From assembly GCA_002737725.1 (NCBI GenBank), contig NSIP01000013.1, positions 1-64,000 of the forward strand: a DNA stretch of 64,000 nucleotides, written 5' to 3'. A program made the translations under genes and the position numbers. Position 1 is the first letter of the stretch. Each line of letters starts with the position of its first letter. The notes beneath the pieces are model-generated. The model worked only from the letters and a program-made list of their open reading frames with translations, had not been told where the DNA came from and made no database searches. Source of the stretch: Rhodospirillaceae bacterium. Lineage in GTDB: Bacteria > Pseudomonadota > Alphaproteobacteria > Rhodospirillales > Rhodospirillaceae. Of the stretch, positions 17,793-25,398 are shown one piece after another.

Positions 17793-18113
17793 ATGAACCT
17801 GATAGTCGTATTGCCCGATGGCAGTGCGCGCCACGTGCCGTGCGGCGCAAAAGGCACAGTGATGGACTGCATGCGCGCCGCAGGAGTGCCCGTGCGTGCC
17901 GAGTGCGGCGGGGCTATGGCGTGTGCGACGTGCCATGTTCAGGTTGACGAGGCTTGGATTGCCAAAACCGGCAAGGCCGAAGACGAGGAAGCTGATTTGC
18001 TCGACAATTCAGACTATAAAACGGACCGCTCAAGGTTGTCGTGTCAGATGAAATGCGGGGCGCATCTTGATGGGCTGACGCTGGCACTCCAACTCGACGC
18101 GTTCGAAGGGTAA
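17793..18113 (+). CDS. [2Fe-2S] ferredoxin, adrenodoxin/putidaredoxin type
   Basis: A 106-residue soluble electron carrier. The cluster ligands are in CGGAMACATC (Cx5Cx2C) and a later Cys in RLSCQM, the arrangement of vertebrate-type ferredoxins that serve P450s, Fe-S assembly or dioxygenases. The acidic region DEEADLLDNSDY is typical of the partner-binding surface. It is immediately downstream of the ferredoxin reductase gene, with prfC starting five bases after its stop. Confidence 0.92.
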   Translation: MNLIVVLPDGSARHVPCGAKGTVMDCMRAAGVPVRAECGGAMACATCHVQVDEAWIAKTGKAEDEEADLLDNSDYKTDRSRLSCQMKCGAHLDGLTLALQLDAFEG

Positions 18114-18117
18114 TCCG

Positions 18118-19725
18118 ATGAACGTGATCGCCAACGAAGTTGCGCGGCGGCGCACCTTTGCCATCATTTCGCACCCCGACGCGGGCAAGACGACGCTGAC
18201 GGAAAAGCTTTTGCTGTTCGGCGGAGCTATTCAGCTGGCTGGTGCGGTGAAGGCACGCGGAGACCGTCGCCGTGCGCGTTCAGACTGGATGAAGGTGGAA
18301 CAGGAACGCGGAATTTCAGTGGCGTCCTCGGTCATGACCTACGACTACGCAGGCCGCACGTTTAACTTGCTCGACACCCCTGGCCACCAAGACTTTAGTG
18401 AAGATACATATCGGACGCTGACGGCAGTGGACTCTGCCGTCATGGTGCTCGATTGCGCCAAGGGTATTGAAACGCAGACCTTGAAGCTATTCGAGGTGTG
18501 TCGTATGCGCGATGTTCCAATTGTGACGTTCGTCAACAAGATGGATCGCGAAGGCATTGATCCGTTTGCGCTGCTTGAAGAAATCGAGAGCAAACTTGCG
18601 CTTGACGTTGTGCCTGTCAGTTGGCCGATTGGTATGGGGCGCAGCTTTTTAGGGTGTTACGACCTGATCCGTGACCGATTGATCCTCATGGCGCGCAGCA
18701 AGGGCGTGCACTTGGACGAAGGCACCGAATGCAACGGTCTTGATGATCCTAGGCTTGATGAATTGCTGCCGCCAGATGCCGTGAAGACCCTGCGCGATGA
18801 AGTCGCCATGGTACGCGGGCTTTGCAAACCTTTTGTTCGCGAGGCCTATCTGGAAGGCCACATGACGCCGGTCTATTTCGGCTCGGCCTACAATAACTTC
18901 GGCGTGCGCGAATTATTGCAAGGCCTGGCGGAGATGGCGCCCACGCCGCGCTCCCAAGCCACCGCAGAACGCAAAATCGAGCCGACCGAGGATGATGTGG
19001 TGGGCTTTGTCTTCAAAATCCAAGCCAATATGGACCCCAAACACCGCGACCGAATTGCATTTGTGCGGTTGTCCTCTGGGCACTTCAAGCGCGGCATCAA
19101 GCTTCTCCATGTGCGCTCGGGCAAGCAGATGACCATCCACAATCCGCAGCTTTTTCTGGCCCAAGACCGCGAAACCGCAGAGGAAGCGTTTCCCGGTGAC
19201 ATCATTGGCATTCCCAATCATGGCAATTTGCGCATCGGCGATACACTCACCGAAGGCGAGAAATTGCATGTGGTGGGCATTCCCAGCTTCGCGCCCGAGC
19301 TTTTGCAAACCGTGCGCTCCGATGATCCGTTGCGCGCCAAGCACCTGGGCCGCGCGCTTGAGCAGCTGGCCGAGGAGGGCGCGGCCAGCGTGTTTCGCCC
19401 ACGCATTGGCACAGACTGGATTGTGGGCGTGGTCGGCTCGTTGCAGTTCGATGTGCTGGCCGATCGCATTCGCACCGAGTACGAAGTGCCGGTGAAGTTT
19501 GAAGCTTCAAGTTTGTTCACGGCCCGCTGGCTGGCCGCCGATGATCCGAACGACCTGAAGAAATTCCTCGATTCTAATCAAGGCAGTGTTGCCGAGGATC
19601 ACGACCACGCGCCAGTGTTCCTTGCGCGAAATGCATGGCACTTAGGCCGCACCCAAGAAGACAGCCCCAAGATCAAGTTTATGAAAATCCGTGAGCTGGT
19701 TCACGGCGATATGGCCAACAAATAA
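18118..19725 (+). CDS. prfC: Peptide chain release factor 3
   Basis: RF3 is the GTPase that removes RF1 or RF2 from the ribosome after termination. The 535-residue protein has the P-loop HPDAGKTT near residue 20, the switch region QERGISVASS, DTPGHQDF (G3), NKMDRE (G4), and the RF3-specific FKIQANMDPKHRDR block in domain II. Length and motifs are those of a complete RF3. It is packed between the ferredoxin gene and ridA genes on the same strand. Confidence 0.95.
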   Translation: MNVIANEVARRRTFAIISHPDAGKTTLTEKLLLFGGAIQLAGAVKARGDRRRARSDWMKVEQERGISVASSVMTYDYAGRTFNLLDTPGHQDFSEDTYRTLTAVDSAVMVLDCAKGIETQTLKLFEVCRMRDVPIVTFVNKMDREGIDPFALLEEIESKLALDVVPVSWPIGMGRSFLGCYDLIRDRLILMARSKGVHLDEGTECNGLDDPRLDELLPPDAVKTLRDEVAMVRGLCKPFVREAYLEGHMTPVYFGSAYNNFGVRELLQGLAEMAPTPRSQATAERKIEPTEDDVVGFVFKIQANMDPKHRDRIAFVRLSSGHFKRGIKLLHVRSGKQMTIHNPQLFLAQDRETAEEAFPGDIIGIPNHGNLRIGDTLTEGEKLHVVGIPSFAPELLQTVRSDDPLRAKHLGRALEQLAEEGAASVFRPRIGTDWIVGVVGSLQFDVLADRIRTEYEVPVKFEASSLFTARWLAADDPNDLKKFLDSNQGSVAEDHDHAPVFLARNAWHLGRTQEDSPKIKFMKIRELVHGDMANK

Positions 19726-19739
19726 AAGGAGAGAGACCC

Positions 19740-20084
19740 ATGTCCATCGAACGTATCGAGTGCGGTGCACGCATGAGCCAAGCCGTTGTCCATGGCAACA
19801 CCGTGTATCTGGCTGGCCAAGTGAACAAAGATGTGGCCGACGTCACTGCCCAGACGCAGGCTGTGCTCAAGCAGATTGATGATCTGCTGGCCAAAACTGG
19901 CTCGTCAAAAAATCGTATTCTGTCAGCAACAATTTATCTGGCCGACATCAAGACCTTCGCCGACATGAACAAGGCCTGGGACGCTTGGGTGCCTTCTCAT
20001 GCCACACCGGCGCGTGCGACGGTTGAGGCCAAACTTGCAGGGCCTGAATATCTGGTCGAGATCGCGGTGATTGCGGCGAAGTAA
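19740..20084 (+). CDS. RidA family enamine/imine deaminase, copy 1
   Basis: RidA proteins hydrolyse reactive 2-aminoacrylate-type imines formed by PLP enzymes. The 114-residue product has the family blocks VYLAGQV, ATIYLADI and TPARATVEAKL, where the conserved Arg that binds the carboxylate is in PARATV, and a Glu-containing C-terminal YLVEI. An AGGAGA ribosome-binding site lies before ATG 19740. It shares length and overall organisation with the second copy downstream. Confidence 0.9.
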   Translation: MSIERIECGARMSQAVVHGNTVYLAGQVNKDVADVTAQTQAVLKQIDDLLAKTGSSKNRILSATIYLADIKTFADMNKAWDAWVPSHATPARATVEAKLAGPEYLVEIAVIAAK

Positions 20085-20096
20085 GAAACAGAAAAG

Positions 20097-20123
20097 ATGG
20101 ATCCCGGACTTCGTCCGGGGTCC
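20097..20123. repeat. REP-like palindrome between the two ridA genes
   Basis: An ATGGATCCCGGA / TCCGGGGTCC palindrome around TTCG. The ATGGAT lead is shared with the repeats at 1829 and 23305, but the core differs, so it may be another subtype or a separate repeat. It could also act as a hairpin between the two co-oriented genes. Confidence 0.5.
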
Positions 20124-20154
20124 AGATTTTTGGTTTCGCCTCAAGGAGTTCTCC

Positions 20155-20499
20155 ATGCTGATCGAGCATCACGACACGGGCGAGCGCATCAGTCGCGCGG
20201 TTGTTCATAACGGTACCATCTATCTCGCGGGGCAGGCCTCGGCCGATCCTGCGGGTGATGCGGAAAAGCAAACCGAAGCTGTACTCAAGAAAGTCGATGA
20301 ACTTCTAGCCCGCTGCGGGTCGTCAAAAGACAAAGTGTTATTCGCATTGATTCACGTGGCTGATCTGAAGCATGTCGAAGCCATGAATCGGGCGTGGGTG
20401 GCGTGGGCGTCGAAGCTCCGCCCAGCTCGCACCGTGGTTGAAGCCAAGCTACCGAAGGCGGATTTTTTGGTCGAGATTACGGTCACGGCGGCGCAATAG
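20155..20499 (+). CDS. RidA family enamine/imine deaminase, copy 2
   Basis: A second 114-residue RidA protein, with IYLAGQASADP, FALIHVADL, and RPARTVVEAKL holding the conserved Arg. I start at ATG 20155 with AAGGAG seven bases before it; the longer frame from 20071 starts inside copy 1 and reads through the palindrome. The two copies are the same length but clearly diverged, so this is an old tandem duplication that may have split substrate range. Confidence 0.9.
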   Translation: MLIEHHDTGERISRAVVHNGTIYLAGQASADPAGDAEKQTEAVLKKVDELLARCGSSKDKVLFALIHVADLKHVEAMNRAWVAWASKLRPARTVVEAKLPKADFLVEITVTAAQ

Positions 20500-20669
20500 T
20501 TCAAGGCGCATAGGCTTTGGCACTCTCATCGCCTTACTGCTAAAATCGGACTAGATGTGGGGGCTTTGTCAAGAGAAAGCCATTGTAATAAATAGATAAT
20601 CTGGATTAATTCGATTTCACTTTAATCTTCGCCAAAACGTATTAATATTTCACCAATCCGGTCGGGGGT

Positions 20670-20715
20670 GCCCATGTGGGGCTTCCGGTCGAACGGCCAG
20701 ACCGAAAGGTGGGCC
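20670..20715 (+). other. Hairpin-forming segment in the rpoH upstream region
   Basis: Two alternative folds are visible. GCCCA (20670-20674) can pair with TGGGC (20710-20714), enclosing CGGTC/GACCG (20686-20690 with 20700-20704). Alternatively GGCC (20695-20698) pairs with GGCC (20712-20715), topped by ACC-GAAA-GGT, a GNRA tetraloop hairpin. It could be part of the rpoH 5' untranslated region or a small RNA of its own; I do not recognise an Rfam family. Confidence 0.4.
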
Positions 20716-20737
20716 AATAGCGTGTCATGTTGCTCGA

Positions 20738-20897
20738 CGGAGGATATGACGATGCGAGATGCAATTTTGGTCCCGTTTTTGGGATCCACCCCGCACCATC
20801 TCCTCCTCCGTTGTATGCCGCATGATCACGCACAGTGCTCAGTCGTTTGCATGATGGCTTGGTGCTGAAAATTTTCGGGCCGAATTGCCCAGGAGGA
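20738..20897 (+). promoter_or_regulatory. rpoH leader with competing Shine-Dalgarno/anti-Shine-Dalgarno pairings
   Basis: TCCTCCTCCG at 20801-20810 is complementary to two ribosome-binding sites. Its last seven bases (TCCTCCG) pair with CGGAGGA at 20738-20744, and its first seven (TCCTCCT) pair with the rpoH site AGGAGGA at 20891-20897. The upstream pairing is reinforced by GAGATG (20756-20761) with CATCTC (20797-20802). The two structures overlap on the same TCCTCC bases, so only one can form fully at a time. This is the architecture of a translational switch or RNA thermometer. It is not a standard ROSE element: I do not see the ROSE-type anti-SD hairpin next to the start codon. Confidence 0.45.
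20752..20868 (+). CDS. Candidate 38-residue leader peptide upstream of rpoH
   Basis: ATG 20752 lies eight bases after GGAGG (20739-20743), an ideal ribosome-binding arrangement; an in-frame ATG at 20746 is an alternative. The frame encodes 38 residues with four Cys and four His, including HHLLLRC and PHDHAQC, and stops at 20866-20868, 34 bases before the rpoH ATG. Translation across 20801-20810 would disrupt the anti-Shine-Dalgarno segment. I see no homology to a known leader peptide. It could be fortuitous. Confidence 0.4.
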   Translation: MRDAILVPFLGSTPHHLLLRCMPHDHAQCSVVCMMAWC

Positions 20898-20902
20898 CTG
20901 TG

Positions 20903-21853
20903 ATGAATGCAATGACGTCTTTTAAACCTGCTGGCCTCAGCGCGCGCTCCTCGCGCGTTCCCATGTTGGCATCGGATGCTGGTCTGTCGAAATATCTCGA
21001 TGAGATCAAGAAATTCCCGATGCTCGACCCGGATGAAGAGTTCATGTTGGCCAAGCGGTTTTATGAACACGAAGATACGGCGGCTGCGCATCGGTTGGTG
21101 ACCAGCCACCTCCGCCTAGTTGCCAAGATCGCTATGGGCTACCGCTATTACGGCTTGCCGGTCTCGGATTTGATTTCCGAAGGCAACGTCGGCCTGATGC
21201 GTGCCGTGCGTAAGTTCGAGCCAGATCGTGGTTTCCGTTTGGCCACGTATGCCATGTGGTGGATCAAGGCCGCCATTAACGAGCACGTGTTGAATTCGTG
21301 GTCGCTGGTGAAAGTTGGCACGGTCGCTGCTCAGAAAAAGCTGTTCTTCAACTTGCGCAAGTTGAAAGCCAAGCTGGGGCTTTACGACGAAGGCGACATT
21401 CCACACGAAGCCGCCGAAACCATCGCCAAACGCCTCGATGTGTCGACCAAAGAAGTTCACGATATGAACCGCCGTTTGTCACTGGGCGATAGCTCGCTCA
21501 ACCAACCGGTTGGTGAAGAGGCCGACTTGCAGCGCCAGGATTTACTGGTCGATGATCGCCCCAACCAGGAGACGGTGTTAGGTGACAGTCAGGAACGCAC
21601 GGTTGGCATGAAGTTGCTGCGTGAAGCCTTAGATGTGCTGACGCCCCGCGAGCGCACGGTGATTGAACAGCGTCGGTTGATCGACGAGCCTCGCACGCTT
21701 GAGGACATCGGCGTTGATTTTGGCATCAGCCGCGAGCGTGTTCGCCAGATCGAGAACAAAGCCTTTGCCAAGCTGCAAAAGGCGGTGCTCGATGCGATAA
21801 CGTCGATTGAATCAGCGGTCTCCAAAGCTTTGCCGCATAAGATCGCAGCTTAA
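20903..21853 (+). CDS. rpoH: RNA polymerase heat-shock sigma factor RpoH (sigma-32)
   Basis: RpoH directs transcription of heat-shock genes. The 316-residue protein has region 1.2/2.1 blocks LDPDEEFMLAKRF, region 2.3-2.4 DLISEGNVGLMRAVRKFEP and YAMWWIKAAI, the RpoH box around QKKLFFNLRKLK, and region 4.2 GISRERVRQIENKAFAKL. ATG 20903 is preceded by AGGAGG at 20891-20896; an upstream in-frame GTG at 20885 is less likely. The structured leader described separately may control its translation. A terminator follows at 21870. Confidence 0.96.
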   Translation: MNAMTSFKPAGLSARSSRVPMLASDAGLSKYLDEIKKFPMLDPDEEFMLAKRFYEHEDTAAAHRLVTSHLRLVAKIAMGYRYYGLPVSDLISEGNVGLMRAVRKFEPDRGFRLATYAMWWIKAAINEHVLNSWSLVKVGTVAAQKKLFFNLRKLKAKLGLYDEGDIPHEAAETIAKRLDVSTKEVHDMNRRLSLGDSSLNQPVGEEADLQRQDLLVDDRPNQETVLGDSQERTVGMKLLREALDVLTPRERTVIEQRRLIDEPRTLEDIGVDFGISRERVRQIENKAFAKLQKAVLDAITSIESAVSKALPHKIAA

Positions 21854-21869
21854 TAAAGCTCACATAAAT

Positions 21870-21906
21870 AACGGCTGGATCAGAGTTTGATCCGGTCGTT
21901 TTCTTT
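21870..21906 (+). terminator. Rho-independent terminator of rpoH
   Basis: AACGGCTGGATCA and TGATCCGGTCGTT form a long stem with G-T wobbles and a short GAGT loop, followed by TTTTCTTT. It lies 17 bases after the rpoH stop. Confidence 0.8.
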
Positions 21907-21977
21907 GCGGGCATCTTGCGCTTTGTGCTTTCCTCTGCACAGATGGCGATCCTTATTCTCAAGTGCCGATCATTTCA

Positions 21978-22838
21978 ATGTCACAGCCTGACCGCCATGT
22001 TCTGACCATCACATGCCCCGATGCCACCGGCCTGGTTGCCGCTGTGGCGGGGTTCTTGTGCGATCAATCATGCTTCATCGACGAGTCGAACCAGTATGGT
22101 GATCCGTCCACGAACCGTTTTTTTATGCGTGCGGTTTTCACACGAAGCGAGAAAAGCTCCACTGCGCCCCAGATTAAATCAGCTTTTGAAACCGTTGCGC
22201 TGAGCTTTGGTATGGCCTGGGAGATGACGTCTTGGCATCATAAGCCGCGCGTTCTTGTTGCCGTTTCTAACTTCGGTCACTGCCTCAATGATATGCTGCA
22301 CCGCTGGAATACAGGGCAGTTGGCCGTCGATATTGTCGGCGTCATTTCAAATCACGACACCTTGCGCAGTGTTGTTGAACGCGACGGAATTCCCTATCAT
22401 CACTTTCCTGTCGCGCCCTCAGTCAAGGCTGCGCAAGAAAGTCAGGTTCTCGACTTGTTTGACAGTCTCGGCGGCGAACTGCTGGTGCTCGCGCGCTACA
22501 TGCAGGTGCTAAGCGCTGAAGCTTGTGAGCGCTTGGCCGGGCGATGCATTAATATTCATCACTCGTTCTTGCCGAGCTTTAAGGGCGCTAAACCCTACCA
22601 GCAGGCGTTTGATCGTGGTGTAAAAATTATCGGTGCGACTGCGCACTATGTCACCCCCAACCTCGACGAGGGGCCGATCATCGATCAGGCCGTCGAGCGT
22701 GTCGATCATACCCATACGGTTGCCGATATGGTTAGCATCGGGCGCGATCTGGAAAACGTCGTGCTGGCGCGAGCCGTGCGCTATCATGCGCAGCGCCGGG
22801 TTTTAATAAATGCCAGTAAAACCGTCGTTTTTAAATGA
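21978..22838 (+). CDS. purU: Formyltetrahydrofolate deformylase
   Basis: PurU hydrolyses 10-formyl-tetrahydrofolate to formate and tetrahydrofolate, balancing one-carbon pools and feeding PurT. An ACT domain occupies about residues 5-80 (LTITCPDATGLVAAV), followed by a formyltransferase-like catalytic domain with NIHHSFLPSFKGA and ATAHYVTPNLDEGPII, which hold the Asn, His and Asp of the active site. ATG 21978 is preferred; a GTG at 21963 would add five residues. Neither has a strong ribosome-binding site. Length, 286 residues, is normal. Confidence 0.93.
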   Translation: MSQPDRHVLTITCPDATGLVAAVAGFLCDQSCFIDESNQYGDPSTNRFFMRAVFTRSEKSSTAPQIKSAFETVALSFGMAWEMTSWHHKPRVLVAVSNFGHCLNDMLHRWNTGQLAVDIVGVISNHDTLRSVVERDGIPYHHFPVAPSVKAAQESQVLDLFDSLGGELLVLARYMQVLSAEACERLAGRCINIHHSFLPSFKGAKPYQQAFDRGVKIIGATAHYVTPNLDEGPIIDQAVERVDHTHTVADMVSIGRDLENVVLARAVRYHAQRRVLINASKTVVFK

Positions 22839-22947
22839 GTCGTTTGCTCTTTCTGGTCGAATTTAGGCCTTCTTATTTTTAGACAACGCTATAGATTTTG
22901 CTCGAAACTGTATCGATGCATTCGATTTGCGCTTCTCAGGACTTTGC

Positions 22948-23211
22948 ATGACGAAGACCATTCTCATCGTCGAAGACAATGAGTTAAACATGAAGTTGTT
23001 CAACGATTTGCTCGAGACCCGCGGCTACAACACGTTGCAAATGCGTGATGGGCGAGATGTCATGGGCATGACGCGCAAGCAGCGTCCTGATCTCATTCTG
23101 ATGGATATTTAGTTGCCCAAAGTTTCAGGCCTTGAGATCGCCAAGCCCATCTCGGTGAATAATTTTCTCCAGACGATTGCAAACTTCCTCGAACCGCGCC
23201 CTGCGGCCTAA
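22948..23211 (+). pseudogene. divK: Decayed DivK response regulator
   Basis: The first 54 codons, TKTILIVEDNELNMKLFNDL onwards through LILMDI, are DivK-like, including the acidic pocket and the presumed phospho-acceptor Asp in LMDI. Codon 55 is TAG (23110-23112), where DivK normally has Gln. The same frame continues LPKVSGLEIAK and then jumps directly to PISVNNFLQTIANFLEP, the last helix, so about 50 codons covering the conserved Thr and most of the output face are deleted. The frame ends at TAA 23209-23211. In many alphaproteobacteria divK is followed by pleD and rpmG; here pleD is absent and rpmG is on the opposite strand. Confidence 0.88.
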
Positions 23212-23243
23212 GCGCACACTTGGTAAACGCCACTTTCCCTTTT

Positions 23244-23335
23244 TGTCATTGCCCGATTTATTCGGGCAATCCATTCATTAACCTGCATCATTGCTTGTGG
23301 AAAGATGGATCGCCCGAATAAATTGGGCGATGACA
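23244..23335. repeat. Inverted pair of REP-like elements
   Basis: Two 31-nt copies, 23244-23274 and 23305-23335, lie in opposite orientation with a 30-base spacer. Each has a palindromic core built from GCCCGA...TCGGGC-type arms around AT-rich centres and the ATGGAT/ATGACA flanks seen in copy A at 1829. The two differ at only a few positions. Such head-to-head pairs are typical of BIME-like REP clusters and would form a strong cruciform or transcript hairpin between the divK remnant and rpmG. Confidence 0.65.
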
Positions 23336-23412
23336 ACCGAGTTGAGGATTTTTTTATGAGTTGGTCGCAATGTGAAAGCGGTATCTTCGGGCTCTGCATA
23401 ACTTCTCACCCA

Positions 23413-23444
23413 CAAAAAAAGCCCGCCAGTTGAGGCGGGCTTCA
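23413..23444 (-). terminator. Rho-independent terminator of rpmG
   Basis: Stem GCCCGCC (23421-23427) with GGCGGGC (23434-23440); on the minus strand it is followed by seven T residues. It lies about 20 bases after the rpmG stop. Confidence 0.85.
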
Positions 23445-23465
23445 TCGTATCAAGTACCTTCTCGG

Positions 23466-23633
23466 CTACTTGATTTTACCTTCTTTGAAGATCACGTGTT
23501 TGCGCACGACAGGATCATACTTTTTCAGCTCCAGCTTTTCGGTTTTTGTCCGAGGGTTCTTTTTCGTGACATAGAAAAAGCCCGTGTCGGCGGTGCTTTC
23601 GAGTTTGATCTGAATGGTTGCGGTTTTGGCCAT
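23466..23633 (-). CDS. rpmG: 50S ribosomal protein L33
   Basis: The 55-residue product begins [19 protein letters not shown] and continues [19 protein letters not shown], the unmistakable L33 pattern, ending in a KEGKIK tail. It is the Cys-free form without the CxxC zinc ribbon, as in most proteobacteria. It is a component of the large ribosomal subunit near the E site. It is monocistronic, with its own terminator downstream. Confidence 0.97.
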   Translation of the reverse strand: MAKTATIQIKLESTADTGFFYVTKKNPRTKTEKLELKKYDPVVRKHVIFKEGKIK

Positions 23634-23772
23634 GGCTCAATCTTCCTAACGATCGTGATCTCACGCGGGCTTTAAGTCGAAAGGGCCTCTGAGCGAGAGG
23701 AGCGGACAATACACCGCGATTGCCCGAAGTCAAGCGCACGTAAAAGACGATAAATCACTATAAATCAGTGTG

Positions 23773-25398
23773 TTATCGGCTTGCGGCAATGCTCGCCGAC
23801 GATGCTTGCACATACAGGGCCTGATCTGTGGCAACGCGGATGGCCAAAGCTTGATCGATGGGTGCATCCGGGCGCGATTGGGCGGGGCAGAGATTGCGGA
23901 GTTGAGCCGTGGCCTCGGTGGTGCGCTCGGTGGTTCGCCAAGCTTCAGGCTGGGCGCGCCAGGGGGCTTCACGGCGGTAGACGTGTTCCATGATCCCTGC
24001 CAGGGTGCCATCGTAGCTGCTGGTGCAGATGGTTGGCAGCACCCCCAGCCCATGCATGCGATACCCGCCAGGTGTGACGACCTCAGCCCAGGTCAGCGCG
24101 ATTTCGGCATCGTTTGGCAATCGTATCAAGGTCTGGACTGATCCTTTCCCAAGCGTGTTAGTGCCTATGATAATCGCACGTTCATTATCGGCCAGTGCGG
24201 CAGCCATGATTTCCGATGACGATGCAGACTTTCCATCCACCAGCACCACCATCGGTTTGCCATCGGCAATGTCACCGGGTCGTGCCGTATAGTATTGTTT
24301 GGCACCAGGGTGACGCCCCGACAGGGTGGTGATGGTGCCGCCGTCTAAGAACAAATCGCTTAAATCGACCGCTTGATCGAGCAACCCGCCAGGATCGCCA
24401 CGCAGATCCATCACGACGCCCTTGAGCTTGCCACCAAACTGCGCTTTCGCGTCGGTAATCGCAGCTTCAACATCTGCACTTGTGCGGATGTTAAAACTGC
24501 GAACTCTGATGAACGCGATGCCATCTGTGGCGGTTGCTTCAACGGTTTTGGGCACAATCAAGCTGCGCCGGACGGGATATAGCAATGCGCGGTCCTCTCC
24601 CGTGCGGAAAATCAACAGCTTAACCACACTATCGGGGGGGCCTGCTATGTAACGGCGTGCCGTTTCGCGTGTCATTCCGACGAGGCTTTTATTGTCGGCT
24701 GATGAAATCATGTCGTCGATCTGAATGCCAGCGCGTGCCGCGGGGCCATCTGCGATGACCAAGCGCACAATTGCGCCACCGGGCACTATGTCGTAATCAA
24801 TGCCAATCCCAATAAAGCCGTTTCGCGTCGCGCGATTAGCGCGCGCGTTGCGTCCGCCAGAATAGCGCGAATAATTGTCAATCTTTGCTAACGCGCCTTC
24901 GAACATAAATTGATACAGCGCGTCCCGGTCGGCGACCTCAGCAATCGGCGATAGGGCTTGAGCGCGCTCAAAAATCTTTGTTGTCGCGACAATCCATCCT
25001 TGCATGTCATCGGCCGCAGGCATTGTGACCGGAGAAGATGTTTGATCTGCGTAGATTAAAGTGATTTGATTATCGTCAGTTTCTAGATGCAGCGCTGGAT
25101 CGAGGTGGTCGATGTTGTCGAGGCCGGCTAGAAACAATTCGCCCGTCTTCAGCTCAATCAAGCCTTTATCGCGAATCTCGCCAAAACCCGCACGCAAGAC
25201 GCTGGCAATCGCTTCATGTTCTGATGGTGTTGCGCTGCGCGAGGTGCGCTGGGTTGAGGGTTGGTTTGCGCAACTCACCAACATCACCACACAAAACGTA
25301 TATATCAGCGCACACTGAAGGAAGCTCCGGTTAGCGGCGTCGCTTGTGAGTCGCTTTGCGATTTTGGCGGAAGCCTCTGATCGGTTTCGTATTCTCAC
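23773..25398 (-). CDS. S41 family carboxy-terminal processing peptidase, predicted lipoprotein
   Basis: CtpA-like periplasmic serine protease. A hydrophobic segment ends in the lipobox LVSC (followed by ANQ), so the mature protein should be lipid-anchored. A PDZ domain (GIGIDYDIVPGGAIVRLV onwards) precedes the S41 catalytic domain, where the Ser lies in GKSASSSEI and the general-base Lys in TLGKGSVQT. The start is uncertain: the frame is open to 25476 inside rnr, and the GTG at 25398 is the best internal candidate; it still overlaps the 3' end of rnr by 68 bases. The C-terminal 60 residues are unconserved. Confidence 0.82.
   Translation of the reverse strand: MRIRNRSEASAKIAKRLTSDAANRSFLQCALIYTFCVVMLVSCANQPSTQRTSRSATPSEHEAIASVLRAGFGEIRDKGLIELKTGELFLAGLDNIDHLDPALHLETDDNQITLIYADQTSSPVTMPAADDMQGWIVATTKIFERAQALSPIAEVADRDALYQFMFEGALAKIDNYSRYSGGRNARANRATRNGFIGIGIDYDIVPGGAIVRLVIADGPAARAGIQIDDMISSADNKSLVGMTRETARRYIAGPPDSVVKLLIFRTGEDRALLYPVRRSLIVPKTVEATATDGIAFIRVRSFNIRTSADVEAAITDAKAQFGGKLKGVVMDLRGDPGGLLDQAVDLSDLFLDGGTITTLSGRHPGAKQYYTARPGDIADGKPMVVLVDGKSASSSEIMAAALADNERAIIIGTNTLGKGSVQTLIRLPNDAEIALTWAEVVTPGGYRMHGLGVLPTICTSSYDGTLAGIMEHVYRREAPWRAQPEAWRTTERTTEATAQLRNLCPAQSRPDAPIDQALAIRVATDQALYVQASSASIAASR

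Noticed and set aside
20670-20720. SRP (4.5S) RNA candidate because of a GNRA hairpin in a GC-rich stretch
   Set aside because: The segment lacks the conserved asymmetric internal loop and AGCAGCC-type sequence of the SRP Alu/domain IV region and has no flanking paired ends, so I do not call it SRP RNA.
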